Shown here: piece after piece, positions 9,436 through 18,216 of the stretch | How the letters are laid out: each line of letters starts with the position of its first letter | How positions within the stretch are numbered: the first letter of the stretch is position 1 | From: Caballeronia sp. INDeC2 | GTDB lineage: Bacteria; Pseudomonadota; Gammaproteobacteria; Burkholderiales; Burkholderiaceae | NCBI RefSeq assembly: GCF_023631325.1 | Contig: NZ_JALQDG010000017.1 | Span: 38,234 to 102,233, forward strand | Length of the DNA stretch: 64,000 bases | Reading direction: 5' to 3' | The notes under the pieces: model-generated | Databases searched by the model: none | What the model was told of the DNA's origin: nothing | What the model saw: only the letters and a program-made list of their open reading frames with translations | Translations under genes and position numbers: made by a program

Positions 9436-10944
9436 TCAGCCGCTCGACGCGATCACACGCGGCGTGATCAATATGACGAGTTCGCTCTTCGAGCTGCGTC
9501 GCGCGTCGTGACGGAAGAGCCAGCCGATCACCGGCAGTTTCGACAGTACCGGCACACCGGTTGTGTCGTCGCGCTCGTCGTCGGAATAAATGCCGCCGAT
9601 CGCCACCGTGCCGCCGTTTTCCACTTCCACGCGCGTCTGGACATGCTTCGTGTGGATGGCCGGTCCGTTCGCCGTTTGCTCGCCGAGACTGTCTTTCGTG
9701 ATGTCGAGATCGAGAATGACGTGGCCGTGCGGCGTGATCTGCGGCTCAACCTCCAGTTTGAGCGTTGCGCGCCGAAACTGCACGCCCGACATGCCGTTGC
9801 CGACCTTCGCCTGATACGGCACATCCATGCCCTGCTCGACGATGGATTTCATCCGGTCTGCCGTCACGACACGCGGACGCGAGACGATTTGCCCGCGCCC
9901 TTCCGCCTCCAGCGCGCTCAGTTCGAGATTGAGCAGTCGGGTGGCCTGAGCGACGAACAGCGTGAGCCCGGAGGTCGCCGCCTCGAAACCGTTGATCGGC
10001 CCCGCCGACAGATCGTATACCACACCGTCCTTGCCGCCCGCCAACCCGGTCGCGGGATCGTTTTGCGACGCGACGCCCAGCTTGACGCCGAGATTGCGCG
10101 ACAACCCCGCCTCGCCCTCCACGATCTTCGCTTCGATCATCACCTGCGCCGTCGGCTTGTCGATGAGCGAGATCAGCTCGGCGATCTGCTGGACGCGCGC
10201 GTCGAGGTCGGTGACGAAGAGCAGGTTCGTGCGCGCATCCGCGATGGCCGAGCCGCGCTTCGACAGCACACGCTGACTGCCCGAGCCGGTCAGCATCTTG
10301 CGAAGCTCTTCCGCGCGCGAATAGCGCAGCACGAACGTACGGCTCGCGAGCGGTTCGAGATCCGCGGCGCGCGCGTGCGCTTCGAAGCGCAGCTTCTCGC
10401 GCGCGGCAAGTTCGGCGAGCGGCGCGACCCAGATCACGTTGCCGTGCCGCTCCATCGCGAGACCGTTGACTTCGAGGAGCGTGTCGAACGCGCGGCGCCA
10501 CGGCACGGCGACGAGGTTCATCGACACCTGTCCGCGCACCTTTTCGCTCGCGACGATATTCAAGCCCGTAAAGCGCGCAAATGCGTGCAGCGCGGCGCCG
10601 AGGTCGGCGTTTTTCAGATCGAGGGTGATCGGCTTGCCGTCGTCGTTTGCGTCGGGCTTTGCGCGGCTCAATCGTTCGAGTTCCGGCAAGGGCACGGGCG
10701 GGCCTTCCAGTGCTTCCGCGGTTTCGGCTGCGGGCTTTGCGGGCGCGGCGGCCTCGGCGTTCTGGACGACGGGTGCATCCGATACGGGCTGATCGACAGG
10801 CTGTACATCGAACGATGCAGGCAGCGGCGGCAAGGGCGCGATGATCGTATCGGCGCTTTCGGCTGCGAGCGCCATGTGCGCGAACAGCAGCACGGCCACG
10901 CCCGCACCCGCGCATCGGCGTGAAAGCTTCGCGAACTGGCTCAC
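9436..10944 (-). CDS. pilQ: Type IV pilus secretin PilQ (short form)
   Basis: A 502-residue secretin forming the outer membrane pore for type IV pili or competence. The Sec signal covers about residues 1-27. An STN/N0-like domain is at about 85-155, a secretin N1 domain at about 165-255, and the C-terminal secretin domain follows, with Val-Pro-Val-Leu-Ser-Lys-Leu-Pro-Val-Ile-Gly near the end. It is clearly shorter than the 700-plus-residue PilQ of Pseudomonas or Neisseria and has no room for the AMIN peptidoglycan-binding domains. The GTG at 10944 has GGAGG seven bases upstream and overlaps the preceding stop as GTGA, so I prefer it to an upstream start that adds 29 Arg-rich residues. Confidence 0.85.
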   Translation of the reverse strand: MSQFAKLSRRCAGAGVAVLLFAHMALAAESADTIIAPLPPLPASFDVQPVDQPVSDAPVVQNAEAAAPAKPAAETAEALEGPPVPLPELERLSRAKPDANDDGKPITLDLKNADLGAALHAFARFTGLNIVASEKVRGQVSMNLVAVPWRRAFDTLLEVNGLAMERHGNVIWVAPLAELAAREKLRFEAHARAADLEPLASRTFVLRYSRAEELRKMLTGSGSQRVLSKRGSAIADARTNLLFVTDLDARVQQIAELISLIDKPTAQVMIEAKIVEGEAGLSRNLGVKLGVASQNDPATGLAGGKDGVVYDLSAGPINGFEAATSGLTLFVAQATRLLNLELSALEAEGRGQIVSRPRVVTADRMKSIVEQGMDVPYQAKVGNGMSGVQFRRATLKLEVEPQITPHGHVILDLDITKDSLGEQTANGPAIHTKHVQTRVEVENGGTVAIGGIYSDDERDDTTGVPVLSKLPVIGWLFRHDARRSSKSELVILITPRVIASSG

Positions 10945-11810
10945 TTGCGATCCTCCGCAATCGTCAACTCGCGCGACATGCCGTCGGCACGGGCGAGTTC
11001 GATCGCACGCGGCATCACGCGCCCGATCCATTCGTCACCAATCTTCTGCCCGGGCGTGAAGCTATCAACGTCGCGGCCGCTTTGCAGCAGCGCCATCGTG
11101 CGACGTCGCCCGACGAATGTGCCCACGAGCAGCATGTCGCCGCCCTGCGACGCCGTCTCCGCATCGCCGAATGGATCGACGACGAACGCATCGGCGCGCG
11201 ACGCCGCAGCGGCCGAGACCGCCGGCAACGTTTCGAAGATGCGCAGCGTCGCCTCGATGGCGAGCGTGCCCGGCTGTCGTTTGATCTGCACGTTTTCGGG
11301 CACGACAAGGCGAGGCAGCCCGGCGAGCGCGCCCAGGAAGCGTCGCATTTCGGGGAAGGCGCCGTCGGCGCGCAGCCTGAGTGCGCGCTCCGGAATCGGC
11401 TCGCGCACCTTCGGCTCGCTACCCTTCACCGCAACCGGCTCGATATCCGCGACGCGCAAACCGCTCTGCGCCGCCAGATCCGCGATGGCGCGCAACGCGT
11501 CGGCGGCGCTCCACTGCTCCGGCTCCATACGGCCCGAAGCCGCCCGCGCTCGCAAATCGGGCAGTTCCGCGGCGATACGCCCCGCGTCCTGCACCTTCGC
11601 CTGCGTCGCCGTCCACGCGACGCGGCTCGCATCGAGCTGGCTCGCGTCCAACGTCCGCCAGGCGCGCAGACCGAGCACAAAGACGAGCAGACCCAACGCA
11701 ATCGCGACACACATGGTTCGGCGCCGCGACCATTCGTCGAGCGGCTGCAGGATCGACGGCGCACCGCGCGCACTAGTCTTCGCAGCGGAGTTCATCGGGA
11801 TCGTGCTCAT
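10941..11810 (-). CDS. Pilus alignment-complex protein, apparent PilO-PilP fusion
   Basis: A 289-residue protein in the position of pilO and pilP. Residues about 33-50 form one transmembrane helix. About 55-190 are a helical then alpha/beta region like the PilO ferredoxin-like periplasmic domain. From about 208 an Asp-Pro-Phe-Gly motif leads into a small beta domain (Leu-Leu-Val-Gly-Thr-Phe, Pro-Gly-Gln-Lys-Ile-Gly) that resembles the C-terminal domain of PilP. No separate pilP with a lipoprotein signal exists in the cluster. The start has GGAG eight bases upstream and overlaps the pilN stop by four bases. The fusion reading is inference from motif likeness and gene order; a PilO with an unrelated C-terminal domain is the alternative. 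Confidence 0.6.
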   Translation of the reverse strand: MSTIPMNSAAKTSARGAPSILQPLDEWSRRRTMCVAIALGLLVFVLGLRAWRTLDASQLDASRVAWTATQAKVQDAGRIAAELPDLRARAASGRMEPEQWSAADALRAIADLAAQSGLRVADIEPVAVKGSEPKVREPIPERALRLRADGAFPEMRRFLGALAGLPRLVVPENVQIKRQPGTLAIEATLRIFETLPAVSAAAASRADAFVVDPFGDAETASQGGDMLLVGTFVGRRRTMALLQSGRDVDSFTPGQKIGDEWIGRVMPRAIELARADGMSRELTIAEDRK

Positions 11811-12490
11811 GGACGTTTCTCCTGCGTAACCGGACGAGCGGCGGCCAATATCGGATGCGCCTGACGCGACGCGGCTTCATCGCGCGAATGATCCGGCGCG
11901 TAACGCACGAGCGCCACGAACTCGAAATGTGCGGAACGATCGCCGACAGGTGTCGATGCGCCACGCTTGCCCGACGCCGCCGGATCCGCGCGCCGCTTCA
12001 TCTCGATCACTTCCACGGCCTGCACGCCGCGCAAGCGTTCCAGCCGCTTGAGCCATTGCGCGGCCGCCTGCGAATCGGGCGCGAGCGCGGCAAGTTCGAC
12101 CTCGTTCGTTCGCTGCGTCACGCGTTGAAGCGCGACGCCGCGCTGCAAAGGCGTATCGGCGAGCGCTTCGAGCAGCGCGAGAACGCGCCCCCGCGGCAAG
12201 GCGAGCGGCTGCGCGGCCTCACGCGCGCGCCGCCGCTCCGACTCGGCGCGAACGAGTCGCGCGCGTTCGTCGATCTGCGCGCCCGATGTACGCAGCGACG
12301 CCTCCAGCGCGATGCGTCGCTCGTCCAGACGAACGCGCTCGAACGTATCCCAGCCGGCCACGGCGCCCACGGCCGCGCAGCCGGCAAGACTCACCGCGCC
12401 AAGCAGCGCCAGCCGCTGACGCCGCACTTCGCGGCGCTTTCGTGCGCGATACGGAAGCAGGTTGAATCCATCGAGCATGGCGGCGCTCAT
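11807..12490 (-). CDS. pilN: Type IV pilus inner membrane protein PilN
   Basis: A 227-residue bitopic protein. It carries Asn-Leu-Leu-Pro-Tyr-Arg at about residues 10-15, the cytoplasmic peptide that docks on PilM. A transmembrane helix follows at about 27-46, then an Arg/Ala-rich coiled coil and a small periplasmic domain. It should pair with PilO to link cytoplasmic PilM to the PilQ secretin. The start ATG overlaps the pilM stop (ATGA). A second in-frame ATG four codons on, directly before the conserved peptide, is an alternative. Confidence 0.85.
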   Translation of the reverse strand: MSAAMLDGFNLLPYRARKRREVRRQRLALLGAVSLAGCAAVGAVAGWDTFERVRLDERRIALEASLRTSGAQIDERARLVRAESERRRAREAAQPLALPRGRVLALLEALADTPLQRGVALQRVTQRTNEVELAALAPDSQAAAQWLKRLERLRGVQAVEVIEMKRRADPAASGKRGASTPVGDRSAHFEFVALVRYAPDHSRDEAASRQAHPILAAARPVTQEKRP

Positions 12491-13488
12491 TGCATCACCT
12501 CGCGCAAGGCCAGCCCGAACGCGACCGCGAAGCGCGGCGAATGCCGGTGCGCGGCCTGGATGTCGGCGGCGCCGTTGCAGTACGGCGCGGCCTCGAAAGG
12601 CAGCGCCGCGCAGCCGAAGGTCTTGCCCAAAACGGGCAGCGGAAGGCTCGCGTGCGCCATTAACTCGAGCTGTCCGCCGACATAGATGCAGTCGAGCGGC
12701 GCCTCCTGTCCCGCGAGCTCGTGCAGCGCGTCGGAAATACTCCGATGTTCCGGCGCCGGATAGCGCACTTCGTTCTCGACGCCACGCCCGCCGACGAGCC
12801 AGCCATGCAGCCCGGTGCTTTCCAGCCAGCAGACGAGATAGCGCGCATCGGCGTCCAGTTCGATCGAGCCGGCATGGCGCATCGCGCGCAACGCGGCCGC
12901 CGGTTCGCCGTCGATGGCGGACAGCGCGATGCCCGCCTGCGCCGCCGTTTCGACGCGCGCCTCCACGTGCCGACGCGCCGTGGCCGCGATCGCGACCAGC
13001 GCCTCGCCGTCCTCCCGGGCCTGCACGGACCAGTCCACCGCCAGCGCGCCGCGTTCGATGCCCGCCGCGCGTTCGGCTTCCGCGAGCACCGCCGGTTCGA
13101 GCATGCCGCGCGGATCGCCGCCGATGGCGTCCGCGAGCTGTTCATGGGTGTCGATCAGACGCGCGAGCGGAATCTGCGTCGTGAGCGTCGCCGACGCGGG
13201 CAATCCCATCGCGCAGCGCAGCGCCCGCCACGCGCTGCTTTCCGGCAGACGCGCGAACGCCTCGCGCAACGCCGCGACGATAGCCGCGCGATCGACGAAA
13301 TCGCCGTCGATCACCGCGCCCGACGGCAACGCCACCGAATCCAGATGTTCGACGCACACCGCCGCGTTCGCTCGCAATCGCCTGCTGACGATAGCGAGCC
13401 GCACGGCGTCCTCGCCAACATCGATGCCCGCCGCGTAGCGCCGCGTGACCGTCAGCATCGTGCCGCGCAGCGCGTTTTCCTTATTCAT
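12487..13488 (-). CDS. pilM: Type IV pilus assembly ATPase-like protein PilM
   Basis: A 333-residue actin-like (FtsA/PilM fold) cytoplasmic protein. It has Ala-Gly-Ile-Asp-Val-Gly as its phosphate-1 motif near residue 20, Ala-Met-Gly-Leu-Pro near 110 and an Ala-Ile-Asp-Gly-Glu stretch near 205. The start ATG at 13488 has GGAG six bases upstream; the frame stays open further left but that part is Arg/Ser-rich and unlike the family. It is the first gene of a pilM-N-O/P-Q run joined by four-base overlaps, and is divergent from ponA across 247 bases, the same arrangement as in Pseudomonas. Confidence 0.83.
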   Translation of the reverse strand: MNKENALRGTMLTVTRRYAAGIDVGEDAVRLAIVSRRLRANAAVCVEHLDSVALPSGAVIDGDFVDRAAIVAALREAFARLPESSAWRALRCAMGLPASATLTTQIPLARLIDTHEQLADAIGGDPRGMLEPAVLAEAERAAGIERGALAVDWSVQAREDGEALVAIAATARRHVEARVETAAQAGIALSAIDGEPAAALRAMRHAGSIELDADARYLVCWLESTGLHGWLVGGRGVENEVRYPAPEHRSISDALHELAGQEAPLDCIYVGGQLELMAHASLPLPVLGKTFGCAALPFEAAPYCNGAADIQAAHRHSPRFAVAFGLALREVMQ

Positions 13489-13735
13489 GAGCCACTCCTT
13501 CCATTCACTTGCGCACCGAACCGTTCGGGCGCTTGACGTGGAAGGATTGTCGCGAGCGTGATCGGCGGCGAACACTCGGCCGAATGGCCAACGCTCACGA
13601 TAGAAGGATGCTTCCGTGAACGATCGCGCGTATCTTGAAGAAGGCGGCGAGCGCACGTGACCAACGCGCTGAAAGGCTTCAGAAAAGTCTCAAACCCGGA
13701 CCGCTATAATCGCGTGACCGTTTTTGGTGGTGCCA
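13489..13735. other. Divergent pilM-ponA intergenic region
   Basis: This 247-base stretch separates the oppositely transcribed pilM and ponA. A consensus -10 for ponA lies at 13705-13710. No equally clear pilM promoter was found on the minus strand. Confidence 0.5.
13682..13710 (+). promoter_or_regulatory. Probable ponA promoter
   Basis: A perfect TATAAT at 13705-13710 lies 25 bases upstream of the ponA ATG. The -35 hexamer at the right spacing (13682-13687) is poor, so the call rests on the -10 and its position. It implies a leader of about 20 bases. Confidence 0.5.
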
Positions 13736-16144
13736 ATGCAATCCTCTTCCCCTATCAACCCGCCGTCCCCGCCGCCCGAGAGGCCGAAGAAAGCCAAGCG
13801 CTCATGGTGGGCTCGGCTCATGCTCGGATTTCTCGTCAGCGTGTTCGCGCTCGTCGTCTGCGCGGGCCTCGTGCTCGGCTACGCGCTCGTCGTCGCGATG
13901 CCGAACCTGCCTTCGCTCGAAGCGCTCACCGACTACAAGCCGAAGGTGCCGCTGCGCATCTATACGGCGGATCACGTTCTGATCGGTGAATTCGGCGAGG
14001 AGCGCCGCAGCGTCGTGCGCATCCGGGATGTGCCCGATCATCTGAAAAAAGCAGTGCTCGCGATCGAGGACTCGCGCTTCTACGATCACGGCGGCGTCGA
14101 TCTCACCGGCATTCTGCGTGCGGGCTCCGTCGCGCTGACGAACGGCCACGCGTCGCAGGGCGCAAGCACGATCACGATGCAGGTCGCGCGCAACTTCTTC
14201 CTGTCGAGCGAGAAGACCTACACGCGCAAGATCTACGAGATGCTGCTCGCGTACAAAATCGAGCGCGCGCTGACGAAGGATCAGATTCTCGAGGTCTACA
14301 TGAATCAGATCTATCTCGGCCAGCGCGCGTACGGTTTTGCGAGCGCGGCGCGAGTCTACTTCGGCAAGGATCTGAAGGACGTGACGCTCGCCGAGGCCGC
14401 GATGCTCGCGGGTTTGCCGAAAGCGCCGTCGGCGTATAACCCAGTCGTCAACCCGAAGCGCGCGAAAGTGCGGCAGGAGTACATCCTGCAACGCATGCGC
14501 GAGCTGAACTTCATCACGCAGGCCGACTACGACCAGGCGGTGAATCAGCCGCTCGTCGTGAAGGGACAGGGCCGCGAGTTCAGCGTGCACGCCGAGTACG
14601 TCGCGGAAATGGTGCGCCAGATGATGTACGCGCAATACCGCGAGGAAGCGTACACGCGCGGACTGAACGTCGTGACGACGATCGATTCCGCCGATCAGGA
14701 CGCCGCCTATCGCGCGGTGCGCAAGGGTTTGATGGACTACGAGCACCGGCATGGTTATCGCGGACCGGAAGGCTATATCGATCTGCCGTCGAATGCGGAC
14801 GACCGCGAGCAAGCCATCGACGATGCGCTCGCCGAGCATCCCGACAACGGCGAGATCGTCGCGGCCGTGGTGACGTCGGCGAATCCGAAGGAAGTGAAGG
14901 CGAGCTTCATCGACGGCAACACGGCGACGATCACCGGCAACGATCTGCGCTTCGTGCAGTTCGCGCTGAGCGCACGCGCGCAGCCGAATTCGCGCATTCG
15001 TCCGGGCGCGATCGTGCGTCTCATGAAGGACGACGACGGCGACTGGGTCATCACGCAACTGCCGCAGGTCGAAGGCGCGCTCGTGTCGATGGTGCCGCAG
15101 GACGGCGCGATCCGGGCGCTCGTCGGCGGCTTCGACTTCAACAAGAACAAGTTCAATCACGTCACGCAGGCATGGCGTCAGCCGGGTTCGAGCTTCAAGC
15201 CGTTCATCTATTCGGCATCGCTCGAGAAAGGTCTTTCGCCCGCGACGATCATCAACGACGGCCCGCTCTTCTTTAGCGCCGCCGAGACCGGCGGCCAGGC
15301 GTGGGAGCCGAAGAACTACGGCGGCGGCTTCGACGGCCCGATGACGATGCGCTCCGCGCTGCAACGCTCGAAGAACATGGTGTCGATCCGCATCCTGAGT
15401 CATATCGGCACGAAGTACGCGCAGCAGTACGTCACGCGCTTCGGCTTCGATGCGGACCGTCATCCCGCCTATCTGCCGATGGCGCTCGGTGCGGGTCTCG
15501 TCACGCCGCTGCAAATGGCGGCGGGCTATGCGGTGTTCGCGAACGGCGGTTATCGCGTGAATCCGTATCTGATCACCGATATCACCGATCCGTACGGCCG
15601 CGTCGTGTCGCATCCGCAGCCGCTCGTCGCGCAGCAAAGTGCGCCGCTCGCAATCACGCCGCGCAACGCGTTCGTGATGAACAGCCTGTTGCAGAGCGTC
15701 GCGCAGCACGGCACGGGCTCGAAAACGAATCAGTTGAAGCGCGGCGATCTCGCCGGCAAGACGGGCACGACAAACGATTCGCGCGATGCGTGGTTCGCCG
15801 GTTATCAGCGCACGCTCGTTGCGATTGCGTGGATCGGCTATGACAATCCGCACAGCCTCGGCGACAAGGAAACCGGCGGCGGCCTCGCGCTGCCGGTCTG
15901 GATGGATTACATGAGCAAGGCTTTGAAGGGCGTGCCCGAGTACAAGCCGATGACGCCGCCCGACATCACATCGCTCGGCAACGAGCTGTACTACGACGAC
16001 ATGACGCCGGGCCACGGCTTTGTCGCGACCATCGGCGTGAGTCAGGCGCCGCCGCAGGAAGGCGTATCCGGCGTGACGGCGCCGGCGCCCGAAGTCGGCG
16101 AACAGGAAAAGCAGGACATCATGAATCTGTTCAAGGGGCAGTAA
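13736..16144 (+). CDS. mrcA: Penicillin-binding protein 1A (bifunctional transglycosylase/transpeptidase)
   Basis: An 802-residue class A PBP (PonA/MrcA) that polymerises lipid II and cross-links peptidoglycan. A Pro/Lys-rich cytoplasmic head is followed by a transmembrane helix at about 27-50. The GT51 domain has its catalytic Glu in Ala-Ile-Glu-Asp-Ser-Arg-Phe near residue 110. An OB-like insert precedes the transpeptidase domain, whose motifs are Ser-Ser-Phe-Lys-Pro (near 485), Ser-Lys-Asn (near 544) and Lys-Thr-Gly-Thr-Thr (near 676). I chose the ATG at 13736 with GGTGG just upstream; an upstream TTG would add only four residues and would place this SD inside the gene. Confidence 0.95.
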   Translation: MQSSSPINPPSPPPERPKKAKRSWWARLMLGFLVSVFALVVCAGLVLGYALVVAMPNLPSLEALTDYKPKVPLRIYTADHVLIGEFGEERRSVVRIRDVPDHLKKAVLAIEDSRFYDHGGVDLTGILRAGSVALTNGHASQGASTITMQVARNFFLSSEKTYTRKIYEMLLAYKIERALTKDQILEVYMNQIYLGQRAYGFASAARVYFGKDLKDVTLAEAAMLAGLPKAPSAYNPVVNPKRAKVRQEYILQRMRELNFITQADYDQAVNQPLVVKGQGREFSVHAEYVAEMVRQMMYAQYREEAYTRGLNVVTTIDSADQDAAYRAVRKGLMDYEHRHGYRGPEGYIDLPSNADDREQAIDDALAEHPDNGEIVAAVVTSANPKEVKASFIDGNTATITGNDLRFVQFALSARAQPNSRIRPGAIVRLMKDDDGDWVITQLPQVEGALVSMVPQDGAIRALVGGFDFNKNKFNHVTQAWRQPGSSFKPFIYSASLEKGLSPATIINDGPLFFSAAETGGQAWEPKNYGGGFDGPMTMRSALQRSKNMVSIRILSHIGTKYAQQYVTRFGFDADRHPAYLPMALGAGLVTPLQMAAGYAVFANGGYRVNPYLITDITDPYGRVVSHPQPLVAQQSAPLAITPRNAFVMNSLLQSVAQHGTGSKTNQLKRGDLAGKTGTTNDSRDAWFAGYQRTLVAIAWIGYDNPHSLGDKETGGGLALPVWMDYMSKALKGVPEYKPMTPPDITSLGNELYYDDMTPGHGFVATIGVSQAPPQEGVSGVTAPAPEVGEQEKQDIMNLFKGQ

Positions 16145-16166
16145 CCGCGCCCCCTGCAACGATCGA

Positions 16167-16200
16167 AGCGGGCGGACTACACGGTCCGCTCGCTTTTTTT
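16167..16200 (+). terminator. Terminator after ponA
   Basis: A stem of 10-11 bp with one G-T pair (16167-16177 with 16184-16193) is followed by a run of T. It lies between the convergent ponA and cyaY stops. Confidence 0.85.
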
Positions 16201-16516
16201 ACGGCTTGAATCTGATCGGCTCGCCGGCCTGTTCGCTCGAATATTTGCTGAGGGTGGCGAAGAATTCGCTGTTGTCGCGCGTGTCGCGCCAGGCGCCGTC
16301 GACGTATTTGTAATGAAAACCGCCCGCCTTCGCCGCCAGCCAGATCTCGTGTTTCGGCGGTTGCAGGTTCACGATCACCTTCGTGCGATTCTCGAATTCC
16401 AGCGTCAAAACATTGCCGCTGCGCTCGAATTCGATATCGGCTTCGGCTGCGTCGACCGAGCGCTCGATGGCCGTCAGCGCGGCCTCCGCCAGCGTCAGGT
16501 ATTCCTGGTCTGTCAT
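16199..16516 (-). CDS. cyaY: Frataxin-like iron-binding protein CyaY
   Basis: A 105-residue CyaY/frataxin family protein, an acidic regulator that delivers or meters iron for IscS/IscU iron-sulfur cluster assembly. The N-terminal helix is rich in Asp and Glu (Asp-Ala-Ala-Glu-Ala-Asp-Ile-Glu). The sheet carries the family marks [12 protein letters not shown] and Phe-His-Tyr. I chose the ATG at 16516, which has GGAG six bases upstream, over an ATG four codons earlier. It is convergent with ponA and divergent from lptM. Confidence 0.93.
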   Translation of the reverse strand: MTDQEYLTLAEAALTAIERSVDAAEADIEFERSGNVLTLEFENRTKVIVNLQPPKHEIWLAAKAGGFHYKYVDGAWRDTRDNSEFFATLSKYSSEQAGEPIRFKP

Positions 16517-16551
16517 GCTAAACTCCATCGATTAAACGTATAGGGACGGTC

Positions 16552-16860
16552 ATGCGAGTCGTTTTCAGGATGAGCGCGATTGTAGCGGCTTTGAGCATCG
16601 GCGCCGCGGCAACCATCGCGCTCGGCGGTTGTGGGCAACGCGGTCCGCTTTATCTGCCGAACGTGCCTCCGCTGCCGCAACGTCCCAACGATCTCCAGAA
16701 TACGCCGCCTTCGAACGTCGCTCCGGGCAGCGAGACTGCATCGCGCTCGGGCAGCGTTCCGGATACCTCGGGCGAGCCGCTGTCGCTCTCGCCCGAGACC
16801 GACCTGAAGACGAGCCCTAACGCCGCATCGGCGCCGAAAGCGGCGTCGTCCGCTTACTGA
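16552..16860 (+). CDS. lptM: LPS translocon maturation chaperone lipoprotein LptM (YifL-like)
   Basis: A 102-residue lipoprotein. Residues 1-26 are a hydrophobic signal ending in a lipobox Leu-Gly-Gly-Cys, so Cys27 would be acylated. The mature protein opens Cys-Gly-Gln-Arg-Gly-Pro-Leu-Tyr-Leu-Pro, the hallmark of the YifL/LptM family, which helps the LptD-LptE translocon mature. The rest is a disordered Pro/Ser/Ala tail, longer than in E. coli. It sits directly upstream of lysA, the same neighbourhood as in E. coli, where yifL is also linked to cyaY. Confidence 0.85.
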   Translation: MRVVFRMSAIVAALSIGAAATIALGGCGQRGPLYLPNVPPLPQRPNDLQNTPPSNVAPGSETASRSGSVPDTSGEPLSLSPETDLKTSPNAASAPKAASSAY

Positions 16861-16904
16861 TCCCTCGATTTTCGATGCCTTCACGGGCGCATTCGATTCC
16901 ACGC

Positions 16905-18167
16905 ATGAGTGATTCCGCATTCCATTACGTCGACGGCGTGCTGCACGCCGAAGGCGTCTCAGCCGCGTCGCTCGCGGAGCAGTTCGGCACGCCGCTCTAC
17001 GTCTATTCGCGCGATGCGCTGACGCGCGCCTATCACGCCTACGCCGATGCCTGCGCCGGCCGTCGCGCGACGGTTCACGTCGCGGTGAAGGCGAACAGCA
17101 ATCTCGCGGTGCTCAACGTGTTCGCGCGCATGGGCGCGGGCTTCGACATCGTGTCGTCGGGCGAGCTCGCGCGGGTACTTGCGGCGGGCGGCAAGGCGGA
17201 GAACACGGTGTTTTCGGGCGTCGGCAAATCGGCGGCGGAAATGCGCGAGGCGCTCGAAGCGGGCGTGAAGTGCTTCAACGTCGAGTCGATTCCCGAGTTG
17301 CACGCGTTGAACGAAGTCGCGGCATCGCTCGGCAAGAAGGCGCCGGTTTCGTTGCGCGTGAATCCCGACGTCGATGCGAAGACGCATCCGTACATCTCGA
17401 CGGGCCTCAAGTCGAACAAGTTCGGCGTCGCGTTCAGCGATGCCCGCGCGACCTACGCCCAAGCGCATGCAATGGCGAATCTCGACGTCCTCGGCATCGA
17501 TTGCCACATCGGCTCGCAGATCACCGAGATCAGCCCGTATCTCGATGCAGTCGACAAGCTGCTCGAACTCGTCGAGCAGATCGAAGCGGACGGCATGAGC
17601 ATTCGTCACGTGGATGTCGGCGGCGGTCTCGGCATCACGTACGACGATGAAACGCCGCCCGATATCGGCGAGTTCGTGAAGACCGTGCTCGATCACATCG
17701 AGAAGCGCGGCCACGGTCAGCGCGAAGTGTATTTCGAGCCGGGGCGTTCGCTCGTCGGCAATGCGGGCGTGCTGTTGACGCGCGTCGAGTTTCTGAAGCC
17801 GGGCGAGGAAAAGAACTTTGCCATCGTCGATGCCGCGATGAACGATCTCGCGCGGCCCGCGATGTACGAGGCGTTTCATCGCATCGTGCCGGTCGTGAAG
17901 CGTGACGCGCAGGCGCACAAGTACGATGTCGTCGGCCCTGTGTGCGAAAGCGGCGACTGGCTCGGGCGTGATCGTGAACTGGCCATCGAACCGGGCGATC
18001 TGCTCGCGATCTGCTCCGCGGGCGCGTACGGCTTCGTGATGAGCTCGAACTACAACACGCGTCCGCGGGCCGCCGAAATCATGGTCGACGGCGAACGCGC
18101 GCGTCTCGTGCGCGAACGTGAGGACGTGAAGCAGTTGTTCGCCGGAGAATCGATTCTGCCGGACTGA
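16905..18167 (+). CDS. lysA: Diaminopimelate decarboxylase LysA
   Basis: A 420-residue PLP-dependent fold-type III enzyme that decarboxylates meso-diaminopimelate to lysine, the last step of lysine synthesis. The Schiff-base lysine is Lys62 in His-Val-Ala-Val-Lys-Ala-Asn. The phosphate-binding Gly-Gly-Gly-Leu-Gly and the active-site Gly-Pro-Val-Cys-Glu-Ser-Gly-Asp are present. I start at ATG 16905, immediately before the conserved Tyr-Val-Asp-Gly-Val-Leu region; an ATG at 16875 would add ten residues. Neither start has a strong Shine-Dalgarno. It is probably cotranscribed with lptM. Confidence 0.95.
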   Translation: MSDSAFHYVDGVLHAEGVSAASLAEQFGTPLYVYSRDALTRAYHAYADACAGRRATVHVAVKANSNLAVLNVFARMGAGFDIVSSGELARVLAAGGKAENTVFSGVGKSAAEMREALEAGVKCFNVESIPELHALNEVAASLGKKAPVSLRVNPDVDAKTHPYISTGLKSNKFGVAFSDARATYAQAHAMANLDVLGIDCHIGSQITEISPYLDAVDKLLELVEQIEADGMSIRHVDVGGGLGITYDDETPPDIGEFVKTVLDHIEKRGHGQREVYFEPGRSLVGNAGVLLTRVEFLKPGEEKNFAIVDAAMNDLARPAMYEAFHRIVPVVKRDAQAHKYDVVGPVCESGDWLGRDRELAIEPGDLLAICSAGAYGFVMSSNYNTRPRAAEIMVDGERARLVREREDVKQLFAGESILPD

Positions 18168-18188
18168 AGCGTCGCGCGCTTCGACGAA

Positions 18189-18216
18189 AAGCGATGCCGA
18201 GGCATCGCTTTTTTTA
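18189..18216. terminator. Bidirectional terminator between lysA and msrQ
   Basis: A stem at 18189-18198 with 18201-18210 is flanked by T-rich DNA on both strands, and it lies between convergent stop codons. It can serve lysA (+) and msrQ (-). Confidence 0.85.

Noticed and set aside
13802..16159. Open reading frame of 785 codons on the minus strand
   Set aside because: Antisense shadow of ponA; Arg/His-rich with no domain.
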